DNA from: Hansfordia pulvinata
Lineage: Eukaryota; Ascomycota; Sordariomycetes; Xylariales
Reading direction: 5' to 3'
DNA length: 64,000 nucleotides
Assembly (NCBI GenBank): GCA_006538405.1
Contig: BJKQ01000017.1
Span: 310,001-374,000 of the forward strand
Positions 11,633 to 22,668 of this stretch are shown in pieces. A program made the translations under genes and the position numbers. Position 1 is the stretch's first letter. Each line of letters begins with the position of its first letter. The notes under the pieces are model-generated. The model was not told the origin of the DNA, searched no databases, and saw only the letters and a list, made by a program, of their open reading frames with translations.

Positions 11633-13376
11633 GATGGGTGAAGCCGTCGGGGTAGTGACCGGGGCGGCGGCGGGGGCGGAGCAGGTGGTGAAGGGGTGAA
11701 GTGGGCTGTATATGTGCACGGCGGCAGGGCTCGAATGCGCCGGCGCACGTAGCGTCATGTACGCGGCCTTGCGCGTTCCAGAAGGGCAGGGCCGAAAGTA
11801 GGTGAGGGTACGTACCCGCCTCCCAACGCGCCGTCATCCAGGAAATCTTCCATCCTGCCTTCTGCCCCCACGTTGCGCCTCAACCTGCACATGCTCGACA
11901 TTGTCGTCCCTCGCAAATGAGCCATCCTTCACATGCAGTCAATGGCACTGTCTACCCATGTGCCTACCTTGCGGATGGCCATGATTCAACGCAGGGGTCC
12001 GCGGACGCTTACAAAGTCAAGTTTCTGGCACGACGATCACGCCCTCGATCAGCTTGCTTCCTACCTCCAGATAGATAAGAGGAATGCTTTAGGTATGATC
12101 AGGCCAACTCGGAGCGGCCGAAACCACCTTGGGTTTCTTCGCGTTTTGGCCGGATACATGCTGGTAGTATACGTGCCCAAAGTACCTGAGCAGGTCGCAG
12201 AGTCATTAGAGTGGAGGCTGAGCAAGGGACGGAGTGTCGTACCAGTGCCGCCGCGAGCCCCGAGTCTTCGTAAACGCGGTACTTGCTGGTCTATCTGGAT
12301 CCGCGTATCGCGTATCTGCACCAGGCGGCTTCACTTTCCTGCCCGCTTCTACCAGTGTTCTACGAGTACTCGTCTGCTGTGCAAGCCGCCTCTTGCCCTA
12401 CCTGCCACTGCTTGTGAGGCTATCAAGGTTGTGGCTGTTGGAATCGGATACCTAATGTACCCAATGTACATGCTTCCTCGACTACACGTATGGATGGATG
12501 GATGCACCTATATAGGTACCTGTATTTTCTCAACTCAACCTACTGGGCGTTTCTCGTGTTCTTTTAGGTAGCAAGAGGTAGGTGCTACCTTAGGTACGGT
12601 AGGGACTCTTGGCTTGCCCGAGTTTCAGATTACATGTACGCGTAGGTACCCGAGGACATCCATCCATGAATGTTGGCTCACGTCCATACGACACAGCACT
12701 TCAATTCCAGACGTAGGGCAGATGGTACATGCATGTACAGAGTACAGGCAGGGCTCATTGCTCATTGACATCCCATCCAATTCGACTTGGAGCCATGGAA
12801 GGCAGCAGAGATCAGCGTCGATTTGAACGCAGGCTCCGACTTTCCAAGCCCCAAAGCCTCGTGCAACCATCATTTCCAACGCCCCAATCCCCTCGATCCG
12901 TCCGAATCGCTAGCACGACGTGGTGTCTTGCATCCAGTGGATCGACGGGGCCTTGGAAAACCCCTAGCCCGCCAAGCCCCACTGCAGCCAACCCAGCCGG
13001 CACTCATCCCTCACAGCCCGCCTGTGATGCCCGCCAACCTACGAGACGAGACGAGACCCAGCCGTGGACGCCACGCCCCCCTGCCCCGTCCGCCTCTCTC
13101 TCGTCAGCCAGCCCGGCCCAGTCCAGCCCCAGTCGTCCGTCCCTGGACTGTCGGCACGCGCCCGCTGGGTATAAGTAACCCTTTGCAGCCCTGGCCTCAG
13201 GTCGCCTTCTCTTCTCACCACCACCATCCCTCCCCCCCTCCCCCGATCTGCTCCCCAGCAGAGCCAACCTGGCAGCGTAACTGCCGTCTTTAGCGAGGCG
13301 GCGCCTGTGCAATACCCCTAGCAGTCTTTCCCAGTTTTCCCCCGGCCTCTTTCGGAGGCCACCCCGTTATTCCATC
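11633..13376. other. Intergenic region between aps3 and the bZIP gene
   Basis: About 1.7 kb, expected to hold the divergent promoters of aps3 and the bZIP gene. ORFs here lack family resemblance. A TATA-like TATAAGTA lies at 13170-13177, followed by a ~200-nt leader without any ATG before 13377. GGTACCT/TACGAGTA words occur near 12362, 12515 and 12590-12650. Confidence 0.5.
13170..13177 (+). promoter_or_regulatory. TATA-like element upstream of the bZIP gene
   Basis: TATAAGTA, 200 nt upstream of the first ATG (13377). The intervening sequence is pyrimidine-rich and ATG-free, as expected for a transcribed leader. Position and motif only. Confidence 0.35.
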
Positions 13377-14333
13377 ATGGCGGCCGCAGCTTGCTCAGCA
13401 GCCGCATGCGTTTCCATGTCGTCGTTCTACTTCTGCCCTGCTCAACTCTCCCCAGGAGGCATTTTCGGCCGCGCAGCATGATTCTGCTGCGTCCTTCTGG
13501 GGGGAGTCGGCGACCCTCCCCGGGGCGTTCGGGCCCGGCCTGGACTTCCCGCCCGCAGCCACGCCCACCGACTGGCTGCTGTACGGACTCGAGGGCGCCG
13601 ACGGTGTAGCCGGAGGCGGAAGCAACGCGACCAGCTCTGTCCAGGGACTCGACTGGTCTTTGGGCCTCGCGCCCACTGACAACGCCAACAACAACAGTCC
13701 CTACCTGGACGGGGCTGTACCTGATGACCACACGAACCGTACGTCTCTCTGATGACTCATGATGGCCTTTTCCTTGGCACCCCAAGCCTGGGGTATCACA
13801 CGCACGCTCCTCATCCCTATGTGTGTGTGTGTATATATATACCTGTATATACTAACAACCTCGCGACAGTATCCCCAGGGCACACCTCAAACCACAGCCC
13901 TATTCTCAACCTCTCAGACGATGGCTTTGGCGCCTTGAGCCAAAGCCCACCTTTCAACCTCCTCCCTGACGAGAAGAGCCTGTCGGACGCCTGCCTCTTC
14001 ACCCCGCCCATGCACGGATCGGAGATCAGCCCGATCACCAACCCCCAGCCCTCGGCCTCCAAGCGCTCGTCGCCGCCCGTCGACGCGGCCACGACCCTCA
14101 AGCGCCAGCGCAACAACGTCGCCGCTAAGAAGTACCGGCAGAAGAAGGTCGACCGCATCACGGAGCTCGAGGGCGAACTCGCCGACATGAAGGACGAGCG
14201 CGACGACCTGCGCCTTCGCCTCGCCCGCCAGGAGGCCGAGACGGCCGCGCTCCGCAGCATGCTCAAGATGACTGGCGCCGGCAGCCCGGGGTCCGCGGAC
14301 GGTAAGAAGAGCCAGTCGAATCAGGACTCTTGA
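13377..14333 (+). CDS. bZIP transcription factor, Gcn4-like group
   Basis: A DNA-binding regulator, proposed model 259 aa. Exons 2 (13456-13738) and 3 (13870-14333) are well supported: the 131-nt intron between them has GTACGT, a CTAAC branch point and a GACAG acceptor, and the reading frame joins exactly. Exon 1 is uncertain. The frame of exon 2 has no upstream ATG; a start at 13377 with a 46-nt intron 13410-13455 (weak donor GTTTCC, branch-like CTCAAC) restores the frame. The N-terminal half is acidic and aromatic, with patches such as TDWLLYGLEG and GLDWSLGL that look like activation domains. The basic region near residues 182-200 (KRQRNNVAAKKYRQKK) precedes a leucine zipper to about residue 237. 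Its N-x2-AA-x2-YR signature has Tyr where classic Gcn4 has Ser, as in JlbA/IDI-4-like fungal bZIPs. A bZIP site lies in intron 2. Confidence 0.82.
13753..13759. promoter_or_regulatory. Gcn4-type site TGACTCA inside bZIP intron 2
   Basis: A perfect TGACTCA 15 nt inside the second intron of the bZIP gene. If functional it would allow feedback by this factor or by CPC-1. A chance match within a 131-nt intron is expected in under 2% of cases, but the window as a whole should contain several by chance. Confidence 0.3.
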
Positions 14334-16043
14334 CAGGGAGATACGCCAGCTTCGCAAATGCATTCTCGTGTGTTCAGACCTTTGCTGCAATTCTTTTGCA
14401 CCAGTGATATGCCTCCGATGCTCAATGTGACGTGGCGTAGATGCATACCAGCCCACGTGCATTGGCATACCTTGCCTCGCAGTCCCCGCCTGGAGGGGAG
14501 AGAAGGACGTCAAAGTTACTCGTATGGCACTCTTGCGAGATGATGGCTCGCATCGGACGCCTGCAACCTCATCAGGGCGTTTTATATATCTACGCTTACG
14601 CGACTGAGGCATCCCAGATGAACACATGCTGAATCATACCGATGGCCCGGTCAATCCGGCGAGACGTTTTTGTGTATAAGCGTGCCTTCTCGTCACTCTG
14701 ACGAGCGGGCGTGATTCACAGGGACTGCCATCAGGAGGTCTACCTGCCTGCCTGCCTGTGCGCCTTACACGATCTGACACCCACTGTCCGAGAAGTCTTC
14801 GGCGCTTGTACTCGTATCCTGCATTCGCTTACAGAGACCTCGCCGTACCGCAATCGAGTCCATCCAGCGGAGCCTCGGAAGTGCTTCCCACCTCGTCACT
14901 CCCGCTTCTTCTTCTCCTCCTCCTCCTCATGAGAGCAGAGCAAATCGACCCCCCACCCCTCCTCACTCCTCGTAGCCCGTGCAAGTCCGTCCAGGTGCTC
15001 GGGGGCACTTGGGCCAGGGCGAAACAGCAGACACGGACAGACAGATAGCCACGTCCCCACCAGGCCCCGGGATGCCCCACCAGAGCGCGCGCCGTGATTG
15101 GCCTGATCCGCCCGAATCACCATGAAGCCATTATGATTCATAGCGCGCTTGTACGGATGCGGAATAGGGCGCCAGACTCCACCGCGCCCGCGATTCCCGG
15201 GGAAGGAAGGAAGGGACGGGATGGACTGGAGGACCTGGTGGTACGTGCGACTCGCCTCTGTCCTGTGCACGTAACTGCTTCCGCATGCCTCGTGGGTATC
15301 GGCCCGCGCCAGTGATAGCCTCCCGTACCTCCCCCCCCCCCACCCCCTTTTGGCTCTGTCCCTTGAACAACCCGGCGGATTCGCGATTGCTTGCTCGCCC
15401 AGGTATTCTTAATCTCACCGGAGGTCCGGTGGTTATGCATCGTCGAATTCCGAGGAACACCATCCAGTGGGCTGGATGGATTGTGGCCACTATCAACCGA
15501 CCCCTTCGTGGTCACAGGTATTTGAGTTGTACGTCAGATTGTTGCCCATGATGTGATGATCCTCAGTCATCAAAGCGACTGCTTGGTCGTTCACGGATCT
15601 CTCCTCTCCCATACCTACAAACGACATGGGCCTCGCGGTGGCATGATTAGGTAGCTTCGAGCTTTCGAAATGTAAAACAACTTGTCGCTTGGCGATAGCC
15701 GTGTCTACTGACGCTATAGAACTGGAGGCAAGGGGGCCACCTCCTGACGCTGCTCACAATGGCGTGCGGGCCATCTCGCTGGTTCATGCCCGGAGACGTC
15801 GCCGCCGGCTTTGAGCCAGATGCCGCACGCTCGCCGTCTCTCTGCTTCAATGAGTACGACATCCGCGCTGTCCGGGCGATGCTGGAAGAGCCAGGCAAAG
15901 CGATCAGCTGGCAAACATTTTCTCCTTTGAGCCCCCGTCGCCACCCCCTTTGCTGTCGTCCTGCTTCCTCTCTACGTACTCTCCCCTGTTCACCTCACTC
16001 ATACTCCCTCTGGGCCCTCGCCTCTTCAGGTCATCACAACTTC
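14334..16043. other. Intergenic region
   Basis: About 1.7 kb between two convergent genes. No supportable ORF. It contains the bZIP 3' UTR and TACTCGTA words near 14517 and 14809. Nothing else is recognised. Confidence 0.5.
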
Positions 16044-17033
16044 TCATTCAACACCCGGGGCTTTCCAGCTACCCCCAGTTCTCCACGCCTCAACCTCGAG
16101 CCTTCCGATCTCCTGGAGCAGGTCCTCACAGTGCATCCGGAAGTCGCGCGCCTCTTTGTGCAGCCACCGCACCCGCAGCCAAGCCGTCGCCCATGCCTCA
16201 TGTTCCGTCGTCCACGCGTTTCGACCCGTCTCCTGCACAAGCAAGCTTGCCTGCGACTCCGCCCACGCTGCTAGAATAAAGCAGTATCGAAGCAAAGCGA
16301 CATGCTTGTGCAGGTCCGGTGTCGCAGCGCGCCGATCTGGTCCTGGGGCTGCCATGGCTTGGGGTTTCATTTGTTGAGAGCAAACATCGAGATACCGTAT
16401 GAGGGACAGCAGCTCCTTTTTTCCGTCCTCGAATACCCCATCCAAATTGCTCAGGAGGCCTTCGTCGTCGTAGTTCACGCCGTAGCGGGACTCGTTGTCT
16501 AGACCCAGTCCCAGGAGCATGTCAGTTTCGACAGGACCTCTCATAGCCTGTTTCGTCGGCGAGTCGGCCGCAGGCTCGTGATCGAGGTCGACAGGACCGG
16601 GTGGCACCTCGTCGTTATGCACAGGGCCTTGAGGGCGGGCGTAGTCATCTTCTCGGACCCTCCTATCTGCTTTCTCCATCGTGGCGTAGTAGGAGGCGCG
16701 GTTGCGAACCAAAGGCCTCGCGAGAATCTTGTTGATTCCGCAAGTTGCGGATGACGGACTGACTGAGCCAACTCCCCCGCTCTCAGCGTCGCCTCGGCGC
16801 CCGTGATCAGCTGCATCATGGTACTCGTCATTTTCGCCGCTACTTTCCGAGGCTTGTGGAGGGGCAGCCATGGCAATTTCGTGGATTTCGAGTGGTCGCT
16901 TGGCCTTTTCAGGGCCCCAGTTGTGATCAAGGCTGTTGGTCTGTTCAGGTATGGCGCAAGGCATTGTTGAACGACTGGGCTTTTTTGAGCTGCCAGCGTT
17001 GCCTTCATCAACCGCCGTGATCCCTTCTGCCAT
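16044..17033 (-). CDS. Unrecognised hypothetical protein, 329 aa
   Basis: An intronless minus-strand ORF of 329 aa from Met 17033. The N-terminal half is hydrophilic and disorder-like (Pro, Asp, Glu and Ser rich). The C-terminal half looks folded and helical: LSNLDGVFEDGKKELLSLIRYLD, then ALLRYCFILAAWAESQASLL, then several Trp-containing amphipathic helices (EAWATAWLRVRWLHKEARDF). I recognise no family. The same frame stays open for another 104 codons upstream (to 17423), interrupted only by a TAG at 17109-17111. The real start could therefore be earlier, with that TAG removed by an intron, or the gene may have a nonsense mutation. An ACTAAC branch-like word lies about 30 nt before the TAG, but no good donor is visible. 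Confidence 0.45.
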   Translation of the reverse strand: MAEGITAVDEGNAGSSKKPSRSTMPCAIPEQTNSLDHNWGPEKAKRPLEIHEIAMAAPPQASESSGENDEYHDAADHGRRGDAESGGVGSVSPSSATCGINKILARPLVRNRASYYATMEKADRRVREDDYARPQGPVHNDEVPPGPVDLDHEPAADSPTKQAMRGPVETDMLLGLGLDNESRYGVNYDDEGLLSNLDGVFEDGKKELLSLIRYLDVCSQQMKPQAMAAPGPDRRAATPDLHKHVALLRYCFILAAWAESQASLLVQETGRNAWTTEHEAWATAWLRVRWLHKEARDFRMHCEDLLQEIGRLEVEAWRTGGSWKAPGVE

Positions 17034-17423
17034 GAACTTGTCGCATTCTGGGCCGGATCCAGGAACAACAGGCTCAGCAGGGTCCCCGCCGTGTCCGGAT
17101 AGGAGATTCTATCTGCGATCCATGCTTTTTCTGTTAGTGACAGCTATCCCGTCAGCGTCTTTTGCGTCTCCCGCTTCGTCCGTGTTGATGAACCTGCTTG
17201 TGCCGCCCCCGCCATCTGGGTCCTGAACTTGGTCGTTTGGAAGGAGGTTCTGTGTGCCCCTCCCGATATCGCCCACAGCATGCCGCCGTCCACCGAGCTG
17301 TATCTTAGCCCGCCGGGAAGCTGGCAGCTCGGTTGTCGGAAGGCTTCTCCTCCTTCCTCCCCCAGTATTCGAGACATTGTGCTTCGGCATTGGCGTATGA
17401 TCGGCGCCGGAATCGTAGTGCAC

Positions 17424-19161
17424 GAATGAGAAGTATCCTGAACGAGGGGCTTCTGGTTGTAGATGACGAGGGTTAAGGTCTGATCACTTTCGCTTGTGTC
17501 ATATGTACCTATGCTTTTCAACGAGAGTCTGAGCTGTGGTGCCTCAAGCTCTGGTAACGATAGGCTACAGCTGTATTGGTTGGTGAAGGGAGCTTTCGGT
17601 CTGCCAAGTCGATGAGTCTGGGCATGAGGCTGTCAGATGGAACACCGATGGGACTCACTTGGGTAGATTGACTCTAGATATGTTGAAGGCCAGTGAAAGA
17701 ATAGATGCTCAACGGAAGCCCGCAGCGCGTTGGTGAATTGGGTTTCAACGAGCGAGATGAGAAGTACAGGCGAAGTCAGGTAGATACTATCGGCTGGACT
17801 TATTCGTTCCGCCCGGCGCACCCTCATGATGCGCTGAGCATGTGGACCTTTCAACCAAACGTTGTTCTGCCTGGGTCGTATGGTAGTGGCTTCCATCCTG
17901 TCTGAATGGAAGGGACTGGCGCTGCGGAAGGTGCGTTGATGGTGGCGCCGGGCGTTCCTTTCGTGCGCGTTCTGTAAGGCAGAAGATGTAGGCAATGAAG
18001 TAGGGCACCTGCCTTCGTACAGACCTACTGTATGGGTAGAAGGTGCAATGGAATGGCAGATCCCGAGCCAACGCGCCTAGCACATGGAATACATTACCGT
18101 GTGTCACAACGAAAGACGACAATTACCCATTTTCAGGGTCTCATGGATACAGTACAGACACCTTCCCAAAGGCACCTATCAAACTACATACTGCCCTTTC
18201 CTGTATTTTTGGTATACGTAGGTAGGCGGAGAACGCATTCGTTCAAACGAAGCCTCACCGGGCCGCTCCAAGCTTCGGCGACACGGGAGAGTTGTATACT
18301 GTAAGACTGGGCATATTGGCCCATGCCTGGATGGAGACGCGACCCGCAAGTGGTTGCAGCCTTCCCTGTGCGCGCTCGTACCGCGACGAGTATCCGACGC
18401 AAGGAACAGGGGCGCCGGCGGGTTGCGTGTCTGTGGAGGACTTCTGTCAGACGAGGGGTACTTTGTGTTCTGCTCACTGTGCTGTGAAAACGGTGCAAGC
18501 GTCGGCAAATGCTGCGTTCCTCGTCATGAGTCGAAGTACCCAGCCGCAAGCGTTTGGTCGATGATCGCGCCAGGCTACATCCATTCAATGCTCTCGTACC
18601 TCAGGTACCACGCTCAGCGAGGAGTACTCGTACCTGCGTACCGCCTCAGGCATAGGGTGACCCTCGTAGCTGTCATCCATCTCAGCCGACTACAACCCCC
18701 GACATCTACCTCTTGCGACTCCCACGACCGATCGACCTCCCGGCCACGCTCCTCACGCGCGCACATACTTGCCAACGCTTCACACCAACTCCTCGCAGCG
18801 CAGGCTCGTCGACAGCCTGCCATTGGTGGTCTCTCGCCCGTCCCGTCTCGGGCGCCTTGCCAAGCTGCCGCCTCCTTAGTGGATCATGGCTAGCAATTGA
18901 CTCGCTCATCTCCGTGGCTTCCTAGCTACCTGCCCCGGCCTGCCATGACGATTTAGACCTCGACTCTCCTAGCAGATTCGATCAATGCACTCCAATAGAA
19001 CGCCCATGTCGTCTGTCGTCTCTCTCTGAGCATCACCTGCGGCCTGTCCCGCCCGAGGCCCACGACGCTACGCCTCGGCGACATCACGGCAGCCCGAGCC
19101 AACGCAGCTGGACGAACAGCTGCAGTAGCTACCCGGCAGTCGCCAGCCACAACCGCCCACC
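17424..19161. other. Intergenic region upstream of the Rgp1-like gene
   Basis: About 1.7 kb. ORFs here are short and compositionally random on both strands. The last ~450 nt are pyrimidine-rich and probably hold the promoter and leader of the gene starting at 19162. A TACTCGTA word occurs near 18626. Confidence 0.5.
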
Positions 19162-21798
19162 ATGGCCCCCGACGCCCACAGCAACATTCGCGTCTTCATC
19201 CACTGGGACGATCAAACCGTCTTTGCCGGGGAGGAAGTCAAATGTCGGATTTCCTTCAAGAACGTGGCCCCCTCCACCTCGTCCCATTCTCGCAACACCA
19301 CACCCACCACGCCCGCCCGCCAAGCCAAGCAGCCCAATGGCCTCACCCCGCCCGTCACCTCCTCCCGCGGCCACCGTTCGACTCTCTCCCTCACTGTTCC
19401 TGCCACCAGTGCCGCCGCAGCCGCCCCTCCCCCCGGAGGCACACGCTCCCGGAGTGGTACGCAGCAATGGATGCCTCCTCCCCAGACCCCGCGCCGCCCC
19501 GGTCATGCGCATAAGAGATCGCTCTCCATCGTCTCTATAGGCTCCAATGCCACTGCAGAGGATATGCTGCCCAGCGCCAGTGCCAGCCCTGCGAGGCCTC
19601 CGCGCCCGCCCCGCGGCCATGGCCGATCCGCCAGTCTCCAGATCTCTCCCCGTGGAGGTGGAGGCTCCTTCGGCAGCCCTCACTCGGCGTCGTTCCCGCG
19701 ACGCGCCTTTGGCTCTGCCTCCGGAAACGAGTCCTCTCCCGTCTTCAACAATCATTCCTTCCCGCCCCCCTCCCGGTCAAGATACGGACGCGCCTCGGGC
19801 AGCTCCTCGACAGCCCCTAATACTCCCAACGTCGGCGGCCCGCAGCCGAGACGCGGACCCCCAGGCCCTATGCCCGACTTCAAGTTTCCCATGGCCCCTT
19901 CACCCAACTCGGACAGCACCGCGCTTCCTGTCCGAACCCCGACTGGCGACTCCTACATATCTCCCGTCTCGCCCCTGGCGGATCCAGTGCAGCTGCCTGT
20001 CCGACCTAAAGACTCAATTCCCATCATAACCGAAAACTCGGCCCCGGCGCCCCCAGCCGCTGCTCGAATACTGGCGGCCACTAGCATAGGCGGTGGCACC
20101 CCCAGGAGTAGTGGCGAGTTCTATTCGCTCAGCAATAATTCATCCGAGACCCTGGCTTCAGAATATGTCACCACAAACAACACCCTGCAGAATGGCCGTC
20201 GCCCGGCGCACATGCGTCGGAGCTCCGGCCTCATGGCGATCCATCAGGCCAAGATGCCAGAAGCATTGATGATGGGCTACGCCCAGGTCCAGGGCTCATT
20301 CATGCTGGACGGCTCACTCATCAACCTCGGCCCTTTCGAAGTCGTCAAGCGAAAGGCCGTGGTGGGTGGACAAGGCGGTGGCGTCATCGGACTTGACAAT
20401 AACAGGAGGAGCAGTGGGCTGCTGTCTGGTTTCGGATGGAGCTCTATCGGCAACTCACTCGGGGAGCTTCTGGGCGGAGGAGAGCTCAGCAGCATCAAGG
20501 AGATGAGGGGTGTCGCCAGCTCCAAGTCCATTCCCCTTCTTTCCACACCCCAGTCCATTCTCTTCGTCGACCTGCAATTATCACCCGGAGAGTCCAAGAC
20601 GTACGAATACACCTTCAAACTGCCCAAAGGCCTCCCGCCCACGCACAAGGGCAAGGCCATGAAGATCTCCTATAGCCTCGTCATCGGCACGCAGCGACCT
20701 GGTGGGAACCGCGAGCAGCAGGTGCGGTCGGTGGAGGTCCCTTTCCGCGTCCTGGGCGGCGTCAACAGCTATGGCGAGATTCTCGGGCACGACCTGCTGT
20801 CGCCTTATATCATCCTGCGCGACACGGCCAAGGTGCAGTCGCTGGACAAATCAGCGCCCAGGCTCGCGCCGCCCAAGAAGCACAAGCCGGCACAGTCAAC
20901 GTCAAGCATCAACGAGTTCTTGAACTACGTGAATGACTTGCTGGAGCGTCGGCAGGCTGGTGCGGGGCTGCTCTCGCCCACCATGACGGGCCCGTCGTCG
21001 AGGCGACAGTCGACGTATGAGGAGAGCGTGGCGCAGAACGCAAAGGAGGCGATTGACCTGGCTATCCTGCGTTCCAACCTGTCTGACGGGGGCCAGAGCA
21101 GCAATCGGTTCGAGATCGCGCGCAACGGTCAGCGCGTGGGTGTGGTAATGCTGGCCCGACCCGCTTACCGCCTGGGGGAGGCCGTCAGCCTGGCGATTGA
21201 CTTTTCCGAGGCCGACATACCGTGCTACGCCGTGCATGCGGTGCTAGAGACGGCGGAACGTGTGGACTCGTCGTTGGCACTTCGCAGTGACTCGAGCATT
21301 CATCGCGTGACGCGTCGGATTCACGGCAGCATGAGCGAGGCAACGCTCTTTGCGCGGCGCACCGTTTTCTGCCCCACGATACCGATTGGCGGGACGCCCG
21401 AGTTTGTGACCAGTGGCGTGAGCCTGGACTGGAAGATCCGAATCGAATTCGTGGTACCATCTGCCGCTTCGGCCCCAGCATCGTTCCGGAGGGGCAACGG
21501 GGGAAGCAGCGGGAACGGCAGCCGAGACGCGCTGGGGATCAACTCGGGCGGGCCAAACGACGATGACGAGGGCAGCAGCGATGGCGGGATGAACGGCAGC
21601 TCGGTCAACAGAGACCCGCATCCTCTGCTCGAGGAGATTTCGCGAGATGACCGAGGCGGGCGAGTGCTGGTGGCAGCCGAACAGCTCGATTGCGAGAGCT
21701 TCGAGGTGGCAGTGCCATTGCGCGTGTATGGGGCCGTGGGCAACGGACTGGAGCGGCTGGAACGCGACGAGGCCATGGAAGAAGGGCTGACTGTTTAA
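19162..21798 (+). CDS. rgp1: Rgp1-domain protein, subunit of the Ric1-Rgp1 exchange factor for Ypt6/Rab6
   Basis: An intronless 878-aa protein. In yeast, Rgp1 with Ric1 forms the guanine-nucleotide exchange factor of Ypt6 at the Golgi, needed for retrograde endosome-to-Golgi transport. The N-terminus (residues 7-35: NIRVFIHWDDQTVFAGEEV followed by CRISFKNV) is the arrestin-like first strand set of the Rgp1 family. A long Ser/Pro/Gly-rich disordered insert follows (about 36-370). The Rgp1 fold then resumes: GYAQVQGSFMLDGSLINL, then VDLQLSPGESKTYEYTFKLP, then GKAMKISYSLVIGTQR, and a late block with YRLGEAVSLAIDFSEADIPCYAVHAVLE and HGSMSEATLFARRTVFCPT. It ends in an acidic tail after PLRVYGAVGNGLERLE. 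The start is chosen because conserved residues begin seven residues later. Length fits filamentous fungal homologues, which carry this insert and are larger than the yeast protein. Confidence 0.85.
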   Translation: MAPDAHSNIRVFIHWDDQTVFAGEEVKCRISFKNVAPSTSSHSRNTTPTTPARQAKQPNGLTPPVTSSRGHRSTLSLTVPATSAAAAAPPPGGTRSRSGTQQWMPPPQTPRRPGHAHKRSLSIVSIGSNATAEDMLPSASASPARPPRPPRGHGRSASLQISPRGGGGSFGSPHSASFPRRAFGSASGNESSPVFNNHSFPPPSRSRYGRASGSSSTAPNTPNVGGPQPRRGPPGPMPDFKFPMAPSPNSDSTALPVRTPTGDSYISPVSPLADPVQLPVRPKDSIPIITENSAPAPPAAARILAATSIGGGTPRSSGEFYSLSNNSSETLASEYVTTNNTLQNGRRPAHMRRSSGLMAIHQAKMPEALMMGYAQVQGSFMLDGSLINLGPFEVVKRKAVVGGQGGGVIGLDNNRRSSGLLSGFGWSSIGNSLGELLGGGELSSIKEMRGVASSKSIPLLSTPQSILFVDLQLSPGESKTYEYTFKLPKGLPPTHKGKAMKISYSLVIGTQRPGGNREQQVRSVEVPFRVLGGVNSYGEILGHDLLSPYIILRDTAKVQSLDKSAPRLAPPKKHKPAQSTSSINEFLNYVNDLLERRQAGAGLLSPTMTGPSSRRQSTYEESVAQNAKEAIDLAILRSNLSDGGQSSNRFEIARNGQRVGVVMLARPAYRLGEAVSLAIDFSEADIPCYAVHAVLETAERVDSSLALRSDSSIHRVTRRIHGSMSEATLFARRTVFCPTIPIGGTPEFVTSGVSLDWKIRIEFVVPSAASAPASFRRGNGGSSGNGSRDALGINSGGPNDDDEGSSDGGMNGSSVNRDPHPLLEEISRDDRGGRVLVAAEQLDCESFEVAVPLRVYGAVGNGLERLERDEAMEEGLTV

Positions 21799-22668
21799 GC
21801 TGCCGACTTTCGGCCAGGTCCCAGGTGACCAGAGGGGTCGGGACCCAGCCCTCGGGTTGCGAGCTGTACCCTGGACGCAGACCTCGCGTGCTTGCTTCTG
21901 AAGCTGGTATATACTCGTCTATGCACACCCGCGCACACATATATACATACACATACATAGAGACGCGTGGCCAGCGAGGATGAAAGCTTGTGTCGTGCAC
22001 GAGTAGACTGCCAAAGGTTGGTAGAATGGCGGGAGTTGTACGAGTATGAAGCAACTGTGTACAATTCGCGAAGGATACCCATGAGATTAATGCAAACGAA
22101 AGCCGATTTGATTCTTATGTCATGCCAGGTACTGTGCCAAGTTTATCTAGTATCTTTTGGGTGCCATTGTTATTGTTGAAGATATCGGACTCGTGTTATA
22201 ATTCAACTCTTCCGTGTGAGTCAAGGCTGCTCGGGTTCCTTTTTGGAAGTGGGCAAAAGGGGGAAAGCGCGTCTTACGTAATGGGGGTCGGGTCTGACGT
22301 CGGCGCCGTACCTGACAAGCTCCAAGTACGGCAGATGTGAGGTACGAGTACTCCGGTCGTACCCAAGATTAGCACGTGTTGGGGCCACATCGACCTCATC
22401 CACCACCATCACCATCATTGTCCCTCTGCTACGCCCTCGACCACCGGCTGCCCAAAGCTAGGCCATTGGTCGTCCAGCGCAGGATTCTGACCACACGCGC
22501 CTACTACCACCGACCAACCGACCGATCGACCGACTCCCCCGACGACCCAAGCCAGCGCCGAACAGCTCCCTGCGGGTGTTCTGGGTGCCGCGAGCACGCA
22601 CCCGCCCACCCGCGACACGCACGAGCCAGCCACGCCGACGGCAACACGCCACTGCGATTGCGGGAACC
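21799..22668. other. Intergenic region between rgp1 and the Dsc2-like gene
   Basis: An 870-bp gap between two co-oriented genes. It holds the rgp1 3' UTR and the promoter of the Dsc2-like gene. TACGAGTA words lie near 22036 and 22341. No further gene is seen. Confidence 0.5.
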
